In this document: positions 15,236 through 23,520 of the stretch, one piece after another
Position numbering within the stretch: the stretch's first letter is position 1
How the letters are laid out: each line of letters begins with the position of its first letter
Assembly (NCBI GenBank): GCA_937873655.1
Contig: CALMYQ010000225.1
Location: 23,258 to 87,257 of the forward strand
DNA: 64,000 nucleotides
Source: an uncultured Lewinella sp.
GTDB lineage: Bacteria > Bacteroidota > Bacteroidia > Chitinophagales > Saprospiraceae
Direction: 5' to 3'
Translations under genes and position numbers: made by a program
Notes under the pieces: generated by a model
What the model was told of the DNA's origin: nothing
The model's input: only the letters and a program-made list of their open reading frames with translations
Databases searched by the model: none

Positions 15236-15964
15236 GTGCGACTTGACAAGTGGCTCGTAGACAACGGTCTGTTCGAATCGCGCGAGAAAGCGCAACTGGC
15301 CATCCGGGAGGGTAGCGTCCTGCTCAACGGCAGCGTCGCCTCAAAACCTTCATTGCCCGTTCTGGAACCGGATCAGGTGACCGTACTCGGACCCGGGTTG
15401 CGCTACGTCAGCCGGGGCGGGCTCAAACTCGAAAAGGCAATCGGGGCCTTTCAACTGGATTTTTCCGGCAAGACGGTCCTGGATATCGGCGCCTCCACCG
15501 GCGGCTTTACGGATTGCGCGCTCCAGCACGGTGCGTACCGGGTTTTTGCTGTTGATGTAGGCCGCGACCAGCTCCACCCATCCCTGTCAGCCAATGAAAA
15601 AGTGGTCTCTATGGAAGGTCTTCATCTGAGAGATCTGACGTTGGAAATGGTTGAAAATACCCTTGCAGATTTCATTGTAATTGATGTCTCCTTCATCAGC
15701 CTCAAATACATATTCCCTTATCTCCGGCCGTTCCTCCAACCCGGCGGCCGAATTATCGCGCTGATCAAACCCCAGTTCGAAATGAAGAGCAAAAGACGCT
15801 TCAAGAACGGCATCATCAAAGACGAAAAGGTCCGCGGGGAGGCCCTGGAAAACGTAAAACGCTACGCCGCCGCTTCGGGATATACCCTGCTGGAATGCGT
15901 ACCCACCTTTGAAGACCGGCAGGAGAAGAATGTGGAGTATCTGGGGTTGTTTGTCGCTGAGTAA
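15236..15964 (+). CDS. tlyA: TlyA-family rRNA 2'-O-methyltransferase (hemolysin A-like)
   Basis: A 242-aa protein: an S4 RNA-binding domain at residues 1-60 (MRLDKWLVDNGLFESREKAQ, ending GSVASKPSLPV) and an FtsJ/RrmJ-type methyltransferase from about 62 (YVSRGGLKLEKA, SAM loop VLDIGASTGGFTD, ADFIVIDVSFISL, LIKPQFE). Family members methylate ribose 2'-OH in rRNA (C1409 of 16S, C1920 of 23S in mycobacteria). The GTG at 15236 is the only start that preserves the conserved S4 opening. No Shine-Dalgarno or promoter box is visible because a 7-bp repeat array fills the leader; whether the array carries the promoter is unknown. Confidence 0.93.
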   Translation: MRLDKWLVDNGLFESREKAQLAIREGSVLLNGSVASKPSLPVLEPDQVTVLGPGLRYVSRGGLKLEKAIGAFQLDFSGKTVLDIGASTGGFTDCALQHGAYRVFAVDVGRDQLHPSLSANEKVVSMEGLHLRDLTLEMVENTLADFIVIDVSFISLKYIFPYLRPFLQPGGRIIALIKPQFEMKSKRRFKNGIIKDEKVRGEALENVKRYAAASGYTLLECVPTFEDRQEKNVEYLGLFVAE

Positions 15965-16206
15965 ACGACGGACGCTTAAATTCGGAACAATCGAAAAATT
16001 GAAACGATTCTTGGAATGATCCGAATGAATCGATTGAGTTGACCAACTGACGGACGCCCCAATCGGATCAATCGAACAATCGAACAATCGAACAATCGAA
16101 TCAATCGAACAATCCTTTATTGAGGAACTGAGGAATCGAGTATTCGAGTAACCGAAGGCAAGACCAATCGGATCAATCGAATCAATCGAACAATCGAATC
16201 AATTCA
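15965..16206. repeat. CGATTGAT / AATCGAAC 8-9-bp array with a GAGGAATC patch
   Basis: A gap of convergent genes filled by aatcgaac and aatcgaatc units, a gaggaactgaggaatcgag patch at about 16122-16155, and an inverted relative of the 1-209 duplication (ggacgc, gttgaccaactgacgg, gaaacgattcttggaatgatccg). No gene. Confidence 0.8.
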
Positions 16207-16208
16207 AT

Positions 16209-18101
16209 TCAATTCAAATAAATCCGCTGTCCCGGGATCAATATCTCATTGGCATCCAGTCCGTTCAACATCCGCAGGCGCTCCACCGTGATGGCGTTCT
16301 TGCGGGCGATGCTGAACAGGGTCTCGCCGTCCTGTACGATGTACTGGGTTCGCTTTCCGGCCGGTTCGAAGTCTTCGGCGTAATTGTTGGCGGAAGGCGA
16401 ATAAACCGGACTTTTGACCTGCAGCCTGGAAGTGGACGTATTGTCGTAGGATACAGGGCCCATGACGCTGACGCCCTGAGGGGAAGATGTCGGCTGATCA
16501 TACCCCGTCGGGTAGGCCGGCGAAGACGGGGTAGTGGAATAATTCAGGTTGTAATTCGCGGTCGGCGCCGGATAAGTGCCGGTAGCCGCAGGAACGGGTG
16601 TTTCGCCGGTATTGGTCGGCCGCATGTACAGCGGCGTCGAATCCGTATTGTCGTACGATGACGGCGAAGCGGTCTGCGACTGGCTGTACACCCGGATCGG
16701 GGCGGATTGACTGTCGTATTCGGTAGCGCCTTTGGCCGTTTCCGTTGAGGGCGTACTGGTAGTGGAAGTCCCTAAAATGGACGGCGGGCAATCGCAATCC
16801 GTGGTTTTGAGTTTCTGACCCACCTTGAGCACCTGATTGGCCGTCAAACCGTTCATCTCCCGGAAACGGGCCTCGGTATAACCGAATTTCAGGGCCAGGG
16901 AAGCGGGCGTATCGCCGGCCTGGGCGGTATAATAGGCCTGCTGGCCGGAAGACGTGGAGGTCGTGATCCGCTGATCCGTACCTTCGTAGGGGATAGGGTA
17001 GGTAACCGCAGCTTTTTCCGCCGTATTGGTTGTAGCCGGGATGAAGGTGAGCCCGGATTTGGTGGTTATCTGGTTGGTGGCGGCTGAGGTGGCGGCTTTG
17101 GCTGTGGTCGTCGCGGTTGCGGGAGCAACTTTCAGGGTCGAACCTGCCCGGATCGTGGTGGAACTGCCCATATTGTTCCAGCTCTGGAGATCCTTGACGG
17201 AAACGTTGTATTTCCTGGAAATGGCATATAGGGTTTCGCCTTTCGCAATGGTATGTTCCGCAACCTGATTTTGGGCTGCTGTGGGTTGGACCGGCGTTTT
17301 GGCCGTAACCGTTGACGGCTCGGTATACACCGGATTCACCTCGTATTCCTTAGGTCCGAGCGTGATCGGCTGACTGCCGTCCGAATCGGTTTTGCACAGG
17401 GAGGCGATATAGTTGTCCAGCTTTTTCCCGTTGACATTGGCGAGGCGCAAGGCGTTGTTGGCGGCCTGATCGAAGGTTAGCCCCTTGCGCTCCTCAATGA
17501 TCCCGATCTGTGGGATCACCGTCAGGTCCGTGTACGGTGTGTTGGACCGCGGGGCGATCTGCCGGAAGATGTATTCCTCCATGCAGTCGTGGTTCATGAT
17601 CCCTTCAAACGTGATCTCCGCGGAGGAGCTTTTATTGGTATTGATATTCTCGCCGATAACGCCGGTGACCCGGTCAAAACGGAATTGGTAGGCCGGCGAC
17701 TGGTAGTCGATCACCTGGTCGTTGAACAGCACGTAGCTGGCCGACTGAACAGGAGAAACGGTGAATACCCGGTTATTTTTGCGATAAACGACGAAGACTT
17801 CGTCCTTGCGGCCGTTGATGCGTTGCACCATTTGCTGGTTGAACAGCCCGTTGTCACATCCGTACAGCGGCGTCGGCAACTGGTTGGAATAATCCTTATC
17901 CGATTCCACACCGACATCCAGGATCATCTTCTCACCCGTCGACAGGGTAACGGAATAGGTGGTATTGCCGCCCGTGGGGCCGCTGTATTCCAGTTTGTCC
18001 ATGCAATTTGGATCGTACAGGATAAAAAGCCGGTCGGCCAGGGCGGTGTTGATCATCAGGGCGATCAGGGACGACATTAACAGGATGGTCTTCCTATTCA
18101 T
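16209..18101 (-). CDS. Secreted triple-LysM protein
   Basis: A 630-aa protein with a signal peptide (MNRKTILLMSSLIALMINTALA). Residues 25-270 form a globular domain with VIPQIGIIEERKGLTFDQAA. Three LysM modules follow: about 287-330 (HTIAKGETLYAISRKYNVS), about 392-435 (YYTAQAGDTPASLALKFGY) and 585-630 (YIVQDGETLFSIARKNAIT), separated by Thr/Ser/Pro-rich linkers with repeated YDNT words. LysM binds peptidoglycan GlcNAc chains, so it is probably a periplasmic wall-associated scaffold; there is no enzyme domain that I recognise. The last module ends exactly at the C-terminus. Confidence 0.9.
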   Translation of the reverse strand: MNRKTILLMSSLIALMINTALADRLFILYDPNCMDKLEYSGPTGGNTTYSVTLSTGEKMILDVGVESDKDYSNQLPTPLYGCDNGLFNQQMVQRINGRKDEVFVVYRKNNRVFTVSPVQSASYVLFNDQVIDYQSPAYQFRFDRVTGVIGENINTNKSSSAEITFEGIMNHDCMEEYIFRQIAPRSNTPYTDLTVIPQIGIIEERKGLTFDQAANNALRLANVNGKKLDNYIASLCKTDSDGSQPITLGPKEYEVNPVYTEPSTVTAKTPVQPTAAQNQVAEHTIAKGETLYAISRKYNVSVKDLQSWNNMGSSTTIRAGSTLKVAPATATTTAKAATSAATNQITTKSGLTFIPATTNTAEKAAVTYPIPYEGTDQRITTSTSSGQQAYYTAQAGDTPASLALKFGYTEARFREMNGLTANQVLKVGQKLKTTDCDCPPSILGTSTTSTPSTETAKGATEYDSQSAPIRVYSQSQTASPSSYDNTDSTPLYMRPTNTGETPVPAATGTYPAPTANYNLNYSTTPSSPAYPTGYDQPTSSPQGVSVMGPVSYDNTSTSRLQVKSPVYSPSANNYAEDFEPAGKRTQYIVQDGETLFSIARKNAITVERLRMLNGLDANEILIPGQRIYLN

Positions 18102-18331
18102 CAGGATGCAATTTGGTTAAAAGAAACAATTGACGGTTGACGGTTGTCATTCCGGGCTTTTAATCCTTTGACGAAAAGCACGTCTTCAAACCTGCCGTTA
18201 ATCACCAATAATAAATCTAATTTACGTTAAGCCAACAAATTACACAATAAAATCATTTAAAAATATCAACAAAACGATGGAATTATCGATTTTGTTGTTG
18301 TTTTTTGATTTAAATTCCGCTCTTAAAAAGC

Positions 18332-19288
18332 ATGGTCCGGACCATTATCGGCCTTGTGGGTGCGCTGATCGCCTTGCCGGTCGTCGCTTATTATTACGAT
18401 CATCCGCTGGATAAGTTGCAGTGGGATGCGCTCGTCTTTGCCGTCCGGCTGATGCTGACGGTGGCTTTATTCTCCTTTCTGGTCAGCGAGATCACCCGGA
18501 ATTACAGCCAGGTGGACAAACTCTGGAGCATCATGCCCGTCATTTACAGCTGGCATTTCGCCCGGGCCGCAGAGTGGGATGAGAGGCTGGTCCTCATGGC
18601 GGTTATGGTCACCATCTGGGGGTTGCGGCTTTCCTTCAACTTTGCCCGCCGGGGCGGCTACCACTGGATTCCCTGGAAAGGGGAGGAAGACTATCGATGG
18701 AGCATCCTCCGCAAGGACCCCAACCTGAAAGGTCGCCTGCGCTGGGGATTGTTCAACCTGTTCTTCATATCGCTTTACCAGCAATCGCTGATCTTGTTGT
18801 TCACGCTGCCGGCGGTCCTGGCCATGGAGGGACGGGGAACGGAAATAGGGTTTCCGGACGGTTTCGCCGCCGGGATCATGCTGGGCCTGATCATCCTGGA
18901 GACCCTTGCCGACCAGCAGCAATACAACTACCAGGAAGAGAAATACCGCCGGATCCGGAACAAGGAACCGCTCACCGGGGATTACGCCCTGGGCTTTTGC
19001 ACCCGCGGACTGTGGCGCATCGTTCGTCACCCGAATTACGCCGCCGAACAATTGATCTGGGTAGCCTTTTACCTGTTCTCCGTGGCGGCCACCGGCCGGT
19101 GGCTCAACTGGTCGCTGGCAGGCGCTGTTCTATTAATGCTGCTGTTCCTGGGCAGTTCCGATTTCAGCGAGAAGATCTCAGCAGCCAAATACCCGGCCTA
19201 CCGGGATTATCAGCGACAGGTGCCCAGGTTCTGGGGCCTCAAAAAGCGGCAACTTTTACTTAATGGGAAAGAAAAAAATAACCCTTGA
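18332..19288 (+). CDS. DUF1295 / steroid 5-alpha-reductase-like integral membrane protein
   Basis: A 318-aa polytopic membrane protein with about seven hydrophobic helices. The C-terminal signature of this methyltransferase/reductase-like fold is present: LRIVRHPNYAAEQ (as LWRIVRHPNYAAEQLIW), followed by SEKISAAKYPAYRDYQRQVPRF. Mid-protein YHWIPWKGEEDYRW is typical of DUF1295. Family members are predicted NAD(P)H-dependent reductases of lipids or steroids; the substrate is unknown. The 230 bp upstream is AT-rich and divergent to the LysM gene, and I saw no clear promoter box there. The following cdd gene overlaps by 26 bp, so they form an operon. Confidence 0.88.
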   Translation: MVRTIIGLVGALIALPVVAYYYDHPLDKLQWDALVFAVRLMLTVALFSFLVSEITRNYSQVDKLWSIMPVIYSWHFARAAEWDERLVLMAVMVTIWGLRLSFNFARRGGYHWIPWKGEEDYRWSILRKDPNLKGRLRWGLFNLFFISLYQQSLILLFTLPAVLAMEGRGTEIGFPDGFAAGIMLGLIILETLADQQQYNYQEEKYRRIRNKEPLTGDYALGFCTRGLWRIVRHPNYAAEQLIWVAFYLFSVAATGRWLNWSLAGAVLLMLLFLGSSDFSEKISAAKYPAYRDYQRQVPRFWGLKKRQLLLNGKEKNNP

Positions 19289-19745
19289 ACTGGAGGAATA
19301 CCCGGACAGCAGCCAACTGCCGGATTCCGATCGCCGGTTACTGACCGAAGCCCGGGCAGCCCTTGATCTGGCCTATGCGCCCTATTCCGGCTTCAGCGTC
19401 GGCGTGGCGGTGCTTACCGCCTCCGGGGCCGTAGTCCGGGGCGGCAACCTCGAGAACGCCGCCTACCCCATGTGCCTCTGCGGCGAGCGGAGCGCCCTGG
19501 CTGCCGCCGCCTCACGATACCCCGACGAGCCGGTCGTCGCGATGGCCATTACCGTCCGGCACCGCGCAAAGACCATCGCCGAGCCCGCCGGCCCCTGCGG
19601 CGCCTGCCGCCAGGTGATCAGCGAAACCGAAGACCGGTTCAAACAGCCCATCCGCATCATCCTGCAAGGGGAGACCGGCCCCGTGGTCTGCGTGAACACG
19701 GTGAAGGACCTGCTGCCGTTGTATTTTACGGGGGCGTTTCTGTGA
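19263..19745 (+). CDS. cdd: Cytidine deaminase
   Basis: A 160-aa homotetrameric-type (short) cytidine deaminase that converts cytidine and deoxycytidine to uridines in pyrimidine salvage. The zinc site is complete: MCLCGERSAL (Cys-x-Glu catalytic pair) and GPCGACRQVI (PCxxC). The nucleoside-binding LENAAYP is also present. It overlaps the end of the DUF1295 gene by 26 bp in another frame. The first 25 residues (MGKKKITLELEEYPD) are a short extension often seen in Bacteroidota. Confidence 0.95.
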   Translation: MGKKKITLELEEYPDSSQLPDSDRRLLTEARAALDLAYAPYSGFSVGVAVLTASGAVVRGGNLENAAYPMCLCGERSALAAAASRYPDEPVVAMAITVRHRAKTIAEPAGPCGACRQVISETEDRFKQPIRIILQGETGPVVCVNTVKDLLPLYFTGAFL

Positions 19746-19883
19746 AATTAAGGTATAATGCCGATTGCGTGCTGCATCCCTCGCTGGGCGCCTACGCTAA
19801 AATTTCAGCCTCCGGACGACGTAGTCGCCTATGGCGGGTGGAGTCAGCAACAGCTACGGGGAAAAAAGGGGTGAGTTTAGAGC

Positions 19884-20019
19884 CATACTACTGGACAAAA
19901 TGTGCAGAGGAGATCAATTAAAGAACCATCGAGAGCCTGAAAAGCAACGCCTTCACGCTCTCGCTCACTCATCCTCTCGGGCTCTTTTTGCCTTTTTTGC
20001 AAAAATGTCCAGTAGTCTT
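19884..20019. mobile_element. 136-bp MITE-like element, copy C
   Basis: Begins catactactggacaaaatgtg and ends aaaatgtccagtagtctt; ACTACTGGACA is perfectly inverted as TGTCCAGTAGT. The internal stem CGAGAGC/GCTCTCG surrounds gaaaagcaacgccttc, the exact reverse complement of the copy B loop. The 9-bp flanks (gtttagagc, ggttttaaa) are only weakly alike, so this is an older insertion or has no preserved target duplication. Confidence 0.85.
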
Positions 20020-20104
20020 GGTTTTAAAGGCAATCAATTGCCTTTGTATTATACGATAATTTTTAACCTCAGGCTCGGCATGTTGTGTTAACTTGATTTT
20101 TCAT

Positions 20105-20362
20105 CGCGCGCAGCGTGATAAAAATCAAAACTTTGCGTCTTAGCGTCATTGCGTGAGAACCACTTTTTTGAACATTCTCTCTTGGTGTAGTCACACTTTT
20201 CTGAACAAGCTAGCCGGTTTCCCGCCGGAATTATCTATATTTCTGTCCGAGACTGTTCAGCATTTTGTGTCGCCGGATTTTTAACACGCGCAGCGTGATG
20301 AAAATCAAAGTTTTGCGTCTTTGCGTCTTGGCGTGAGAATCACATTTTTGAACATTCTCTTC
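20105..20362. repeat. Two direct copies of a 78-bp intergenic segment
   Basis: 20105-20182 and 20284-20361 share cgcagcgtgatRaaaatcaa, then tttgcgtctt, gcgtgagaaYcac and ttttgaacattctct with about ten differences. The GCGTCTTxGCGTCxTxGCGTGAGA core looks like a dispersed intergenic word and is not coding. The second copy lies just ahead of the DUF885 gene. Confidence 0.8.
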
Positions 20363-20394
20363 TGTCCATATTCATCCTTTACAACACCTGATCC

Positions 20395-22053
20395 ATGACC
20401 CGTTCAATTCCAATCCTTGCCCTTTTCAGCCTCCTAACCACCCTGACCGCCTGCACCCCGTCCAAAACCCCGGAACCCGAACAACCCGCCATCTCCACCC
20501 ACGACCAACTGGTCCGATTCTTCTTCGATTGGCGCAAATTTGCCGAGCCGGAAATGAAGGACGGCGTGCCCGATTATTCCCCGGAAGCCATGGCGCAGCA
20601 GCACCGGGAATCGGAGGCCTGGCAAAAACGCCTCAACGCCGTTGACACGACCGGCTGGCCCATCCCTGACCAGGTGGACTGGTACCTGATCTGGGCAGAA
20701 ATGAACGGGCTGGATTTCATGCACCACGTCATGCAACCCTGGGTGAGGGATCCCGCCTTTTATGTCTGGTTTCACTACGACCCGACCGACGTGCCGGCCA
20801 GGGAAGGCCCCAATATCCACGGTTGCATCGAATTGCCGGACTATGCCCAACCGCTTTCCGGAGCCGATGCGGCGGAAATAGCCGCCCGGTTGCGGAAAGC
20901 GCCCGCCGTATACGAACAGGCCCGCCGGAACCTGACCGGCAATGCCCGCGACCTGTGGACCACCGGTATCCGGAGCATCGAAGAACAAGGTGCGTCGCTC
21001 CTGGAATTTGCCGGTGAACAGTCCGCTGCCCATCCCGATCTGGCGGCAGCCGCCCATGAGGCCCAGGCGGCTTCCGAATCATTTGTGCTTTGGCTCAAGG
21101 AACAGGCGCCCTCCAAAACCGGCCCTTCGGGGATCGGCAAGGACAATTACAACTGGTGCCTCCAAAAAGTGCACCTCATGCCCCACAACTATGCGGAAGA
21201 AGAACGCATCCTGCAGCGCGAACTGGACCGGTCGCACGCCTCGCTGCGCCTCACCGAACACCTCAACCGCAACCTGCCGCAACTCGTCAAGATAGACAAC
21301 GCTGAGGATTACGACAGGGAGATGAACAAAGCCGTCACTGAATACATGGCGTTTCTGAAAGACGCGGAGATCATGACCGTCAAGGATTATATGGATCCCG
21401 CGCAACGGGCTAAAATCGGCGCCTTCCGCCCCAATGACGGGATCCGCGGCTTCTTCGACGAGATCAACTACCGCGACGCCATGGTGATGCGCACCCACAA
21501 TTACCACTGGATCGAACTGGCCCGCCTGCGCGAAGAACCCTACGACGATCCGATCCGGCAGACGCCGCTGCTTTTCAATATCTTCGATTGCCGGGCCGAA
21601 GGGCTCGCTACGGCTATGGAAGAACTCCTCATGCATGCCGGATTGTTCGAGAACCGGCCGCGCGCCAAAGAACTGGTCTGGATCATGTTGGCCGAACGCT
21701 GCGCCCGAGGCCTCGGCGGACTGTACCAGCACGGACTGGAAATGGACTATAATCAGGCCTGCGAATTTGCCTCCAAATGGACGCCCCGCGGCTACCTGCC
21801 CGCCGACGGCGGCACCATCACCCACGAGGAGCAGTTCTACCTGCGGCAACCGCCGTACGGCAGCAGCTACGTCACCGGCAAATTGCTGCTCGACCAACTG
21901 CTCGCCGAATACGCCCGTCAGCGAGGTGACCAATTTACCCTCAAAGAATTCATGGACGACCTCAACCGGGCCGGCATCATCCCCGTCTCACTCCTGTACT
22001 GGGAAATGACCGGCGACAAATCCCTGGTGGAAAAGGCTGTGATGGGCGATTGA
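20395..22053 (+). CDS. DUF885-family lipoprotein
   Basis: A 552-aa, mainly helical lipoprotein (MTRSIPILALFSLLTTLTAC). The DUF885 pattern shows in the N-terminal FFDWRKFAEPE, the long helical middle, and the C-terminal AEGLATAMEELLMHAGLF followed by ITHEEQFYLRQPPYGSSY and ending LLYWEMTGD. Relatives with the full motif HEAxPGH are suspected metallopeptidases; I do not find an HExxH here, so catalysis is doubtful. It probably sits on the periplasmic face of a membrane. It is transcribed alone, with repeats on both sides. Confidence 0.75.
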   Translation: MTRSIPILALFSLLTTLTACTPSKTPEPEQPAISTHDQLVRFFFDWRKFAEPEMKDGVPDYSPEAMAQQHRESEAWQKRLNAVDTTGWPIPDQVDWYLIWAEMNGLDFMHHVMQPWVRDPAFYVWFHYDPTDVPAREGPNIHGCIELPDYAQPLSGADAAEIAARLRKAPAVYEQARRNLTGNARDLWTTGIRSIEEQGASLLEFAGEQSAAHPDLAAAAHEAQAASESFVLWLKEQAPSKTGPSGIGKDNYNWCLQKVHLMPHNYAEEERILQRELDRSHASLRLTEHLNRNLPQLVKIDNAEDYDREMNKAVTEYMAFLKDAEIMTVKDYMDPAQRAKIGAFRPNDGIRGFFDEINYRDAMVMRTHNYHWIELARLREEPYDDPIRQTPLLFNIFDCRAEGLATAMEELLMHAGLFENRPRAKELVWIMLAERCARGLGGLYQHGLEMDYNQACEFASKWTPRGYLPADGGTITHEEQFYLRQPPYGSSYVTGKLLLDQLLAEYARQRGDQFTLKEFMDDLNRAGIIPVSLLYWEMTGDKSLVEKAVMGD

Positions 22054-22080
22054 TGGCGTCTATTGCTCCATTGTTTCATT

Positions 22081-22158
22081 GCCAACTGCCAACTGCCAAC
22101 TGCCAACTGACAACTGCCAACTGCCAACTGCCAACTGCCAACTGACAACTGCCAACTG
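22081..22158. repeat. Heptanucleotide array (ACTGCCA/ACTGACA)
   Basis: About eleven 7-bp units, aactgcc with aactgac variants, between the DUF885 stop and the yceD promoter box. Confidence 0.9.
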
Positions 22159-22200
22159 AAAAAAAATCCCCGCCATCTAGCAAATTTCCCCATAAAGACT

Positions 22201-22208
22201 TACCTTTG
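22201..22208 (+). promoter_or_regulatory. TAnnTTTG promoter box of the yceD-rpmF operon
   Basis: TACCTTTG, 74 bp before the ATG at 22282. The -33 TTG is not evident. Confidence 0.45.
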
Positions 22209-22281
22209 CGTCCGCTTTTGCGTGAACCCGCCGCTGACCAGCCTTTTCCAGGCTAATACTGCGGCAAAATCCAGGTGGAAA

Positions 22282-22809
22282 ATGGATCCCTTAATTGAAT
22301 TTGTGTTGCCCATCAAGGGGTTGCACAATGGCCTCCACCACTACGACTGGGAAATCGGTCCGTCGTTCTTTGAGCAATTTGAGCAATCTCCCATCCAGCG
22401 GGCCAAAGTGGCCATGCAGCTGGAACTGGACAAGCGGCCCTCGATCTACGAGTTGAATTTCACCTTCAACGGTACCGTCGAAGCCGAGTGCGACCGGTGC
22501 CTCGCGCCGATCCAACTGCCGGTTGAAGGAGAAGAGAAGCTGGTGGTAAAACTGGGGGAAGATGACGATCAGGACGATGACCCGGACGTGATCTTTATTC
22601 ACCCGGAGACCCAGCAACTCAGCGTTGCTCATTTTATTTACGAGTTCATCGTGCTGAACTTGCCCATGATCAAAGTGTACGACTGTGAATCCGAAACCTC
22701 AAAGCCCTGCGATACGGAAATGCTCAAACGCCTCAATCAGGCCGAAGAGCAAAACCCGCAGGATGATCAGGGGTCGGTGTGGGACGAATTGAAAAAATTG
22801 AATAACTGA
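22282..22809 (+). CDS. YceD/DUF177 family protein
   Basis: A 175-aa protein of the YceD family, whose gene almost always precedes rpmF, as here (31 bp between). The zinc-type motif CDRCLAPIQL lies at about residue 73, with a later pair in YDCESETSKPCD. I start it at the ATG at 22282 (MDPLIEFVLPIKGL), the usual length and opening; an in-frame ATG at 22222 would add 20 residues of no family likeness. In plants and E. coli YceD is linked to 23S rRNA accumulation. The C-terminus ends with the typical acidic VWDELKKLNN. Confidence 0.92.
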   Translation: MDPLIEFVLPIKGLHNGLHHYDWEIGPSFFEQFEQSPIQRAKVAMQLELDKRPSIYELNFTFNGTVEAECDRCLAPIQLPVEGEEKLVVKLGEDDDQDDDPDVIFIHPETQQLSVAHFIYEFIVLNLPMIKVYDCESETSKPCDTEMLKRLNQAEEQNPQDDQGSVWDELKKLNN

Positions 22810-22840
22810 ACATTCGGAAACGAATTAAATATTTTGCACA

Positions 22841-23035
22841 ATGGCGCATCCTAAGAGTAAAGTATCCAAGCAGCGGAGGAACAAGCGCAGGACCAACCAC
22901 AAAGCGGCCATTCCTCAGATCGCTACCTGCCAGACGACCGGCGAAAAGCATATCTACCATCGCTCCTACAAGGACAGCGAAGGCAATACCTACTATCGCG
23001 GCAAGCTGCTGATCAAAACGGATATCGAAGAATAA
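22841..23035 (+). CDS. rpmF: 50S ribosomal protein L32
   Basis: A 64-aa protein, MAHPKSKVSKQRRNKRRTN, with the normal L32 length and basic N-terminus. Only one Cys remains (IATCQTTGEK), so this is the zinc-independent (C-minus) version of L32. It is in an operon behind yceD and is followed by a clear terminator. Confidence 0.98.
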   Translation: MAHPKSKVSKQRRNKRRTNHKAAIPQIATCQTTGEKHIYHRSYKDSEGNTYYRGKLLIKTDIEE

Positions 23036-23058
23036 ACACGTTCGAGGACGTGAAAAAT

Positions 23059-23103
23059 AAAGCCTCCATCGGGAACTCTTTTCACGATGCGGGGCTTTTT
23101 GTG
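23059..23103 (+). terminator. Rho-independent terminator after rpmF
   Basis: Arms aaagcctccatcg (23059-23071) and cgatgcggggcttt (23085-23098) pair with one mismatch and a bulge, followed by more Ts. Confidence 0.8.
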
Positions 23104-23127
23104 TTGTCACAACTTTAAACCATCGCG

Positions 23128-23508
23128 ATGAAGCGGATCATACAATCACCGAATGCGCCGGCGCCGATCGGCCCCTATAACCAGGCCGTCATCCACAACG
23201 GTACCCTTTACATCTCAGGCCAGATCGCCATTATACCCGCTACCGGCGAACTCCTCCAGGGGACTATCGAGGAGGAGACCCGCCAGGTGCTGGAAAACAT
23301 CAAGGCGATCCTGACCGAAGCCGGTACCTCATTCGCCAACGTGCTGAAATGCTCCGTCTTTGTCAAGAACATGCACGACTTCGGCCGCATCAACGCCATC
23401 TACGCCGAATACTTCGACGAAGCCGCCGCACCCGCCCGCGAACTGGTGGAGGTGGTCAACCTGCCGAAGTTCGTCAACATCGAAATTTCGGCCATAGCCG
23501 CCGTCTAA
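23128..23508 (+). CDS. RidA/YjgF-family enamine/imine deaminase
   Basis: A 126-aa trimeric-barrel protein that hydrolyses reactive 2-aminoacrylate-type intermediates produced by PLP enzymes. Family marks are APAPIGPYNQAV near the start, LYISGQIAI, and the active-site Arg in PARELVEVVNLP near residue 105. Length is standard. It lies after the rpmF terminator and 12 bp before trpS, so they are likely cotranscribed. Confidence 0.95.
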   Translation: MKRIIQSPNAPAPIGPYNQAVIHNGTLYISGQIAIIPATGELLQGTIEEETRQVLENIKAILTEAGTSFANVLKCSVFVKNMHDFGRINAIYAEYFDEAAAPARELVEVVNLPKFVNIEISAIAAV

Positions 23509-23520
23509 TTATTTATCATC

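Larger units (their letters stand above)
19746..20394. other. 649-bp gap holding MITE copy C and a pair of direct repeats, no gene
   Basis: No supported coding region. The contents are listed separately: the 136-bp element at 19884-20019 and the duplicated segment at 20105-20362. The remaining sequence between 20183 and 20284 is AT-rich with no obvious feature. Confidence 0.6.
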
